In this document: positions 5,158 through 5,286 of the stretch, piece after piece | Layout: each line of letters opens with the position of its first letter | Position numbering within the stretch: the first letter of the stretch is position 1 | Source: Alphaproteobacteria bacterium | GTDB lineage: Bacteria > Pseudomonadota > Alphaproteobacteria > M2410 | DNA length: 5,286 nt | Assembly: GCA_021774955.1 (NCBI GenBank) | Contig: JAJFIN010000517.1 | Location: 1 to 5,286, forward strand | Direction: 5' to 3' | Made by a program: the position numbers and the translations under genes | The notes under the pieces: generated by a model | What the model was told of the DNA's origin: nothing | The model's input: the letters and a program-made list of their open reading frames with translations, nothing else | The model's database searches: none

Positions 5158-5286
5158 TTACTCAGTCAATACTTCAGGCATGTGCCAGCCGCCTTCTTCA
5201 ACATCAATCGGGCGCGATGGCCTATAGGCTCTGAGGGTCGCTGAAAATTGTGCGCATGTCTCAACCGGAATTATAGGCAAAAGCGA
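5158..5286 (-). CDS. C-terminal end of an unidentified protein, partial (start beyond right edge)
   Basis: From the right edge the minus strand stays open for exactly 42 sense codons to TAA at 5160-5158, while the other two minus frames meet stops within the first 24 bases. The peptide ends with RPIDVEEGGWHMPEVLTE, which has an ordinary soluble-protein composition. I do not recognise the family. It would converge on the GST gene with only 15 bp between stop codons, a spacing common for real convergent genes. Codon use with frequent G/C third positions is compatible with coding but not decisive over so few codons. No membrane segment or metal motif is visible in the part present. Confidence 0.5.
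   Translation of the reverse strand, partial: SLLPIIPVETCAQFSATLRAYRPSRPIDVEEGGWHMPEVLTE

Noticed and set aside
1..5286. CRISPR array, insertion sequence, tRNA, phage or toxin-antitoxin genes
   Set aside because: I saw no regularly spaced repeats, transposase motifs, terminal inverted repeats, tRNA-like cloverleafs or small paired genes in any part of the window.

Overview
The window looks like a piece of a bacterial chromosome, most likely from an alphaproteobacterium. This is inferred from the moderately GC-rich coding sequence, compact operon layout, purine-rich Shine-Dalgarno sites and the families present; no rRNA or other strong taxonomic marker is included. It holds four complete genes on the + strand, gene ends running off both edges on the - strand, and one gene relic. 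I see no tRNA, rRNA, CRISPR array, transposase or phage gene.

Layout. 1-394 (-): 5' part of a GFA/CENP-V family zinc protein that runs off the left edge. 395-527: divergent promoter region with a small inverted repeat. 528-1307 (+): classical short-chain dehydrogenase/reductase (SDR). 1341-2573 (+): acyl-CoA dehydrogenase of the ACAD10/11-like type, 33 bp downstream and probably co-transcribed with the SDR. 2574-2705: leader carrying two hairpins, the second reaching into the ribosome-binding region of the next gene. 2706-4205 (+): EthA-type Baeyer-Villiger flavin monooxygenase. 4228-4407 (-): the last 59 codons of an enoyl-CoA hydratase with no start and no N-terminal three quarters, i.e. 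a relic. 4489-5142 (+): glutathione S-transferase. 5158-5286 (-): end of an unidentified reading frame running off the right edge.

How it may work together (inference). An SDR that interconverts a secondary alcohol and a ketone, a Baeyer-Villiger monooxygenase that turns a ketone into an ester or lactone, and an acyl-CoA dehydrogenase that begins beta-oxidation of an acyl-CoA form a plausible catabolic route for a ketone, alicyclic, terpenoid, steroid or long-chain ketone substrate. The enoyl-CoA hydratase relic would have been the next beta-oxidation step, suggesting that the locus once held more of the pathway. The glutathione-linked genes (GST, and GFA family) at the flanks may deal with reactive products, but this rests on proximity only. 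The substrate cannot be read from the sequence.

Nothing here is a clearly new system. The points most worth a second look are the hairpin over the monooxygenase start, the hydratase relic, the missing tetrad Asn in the SDR, and the Asp at the catalytic-base position of the dehydrogenase.
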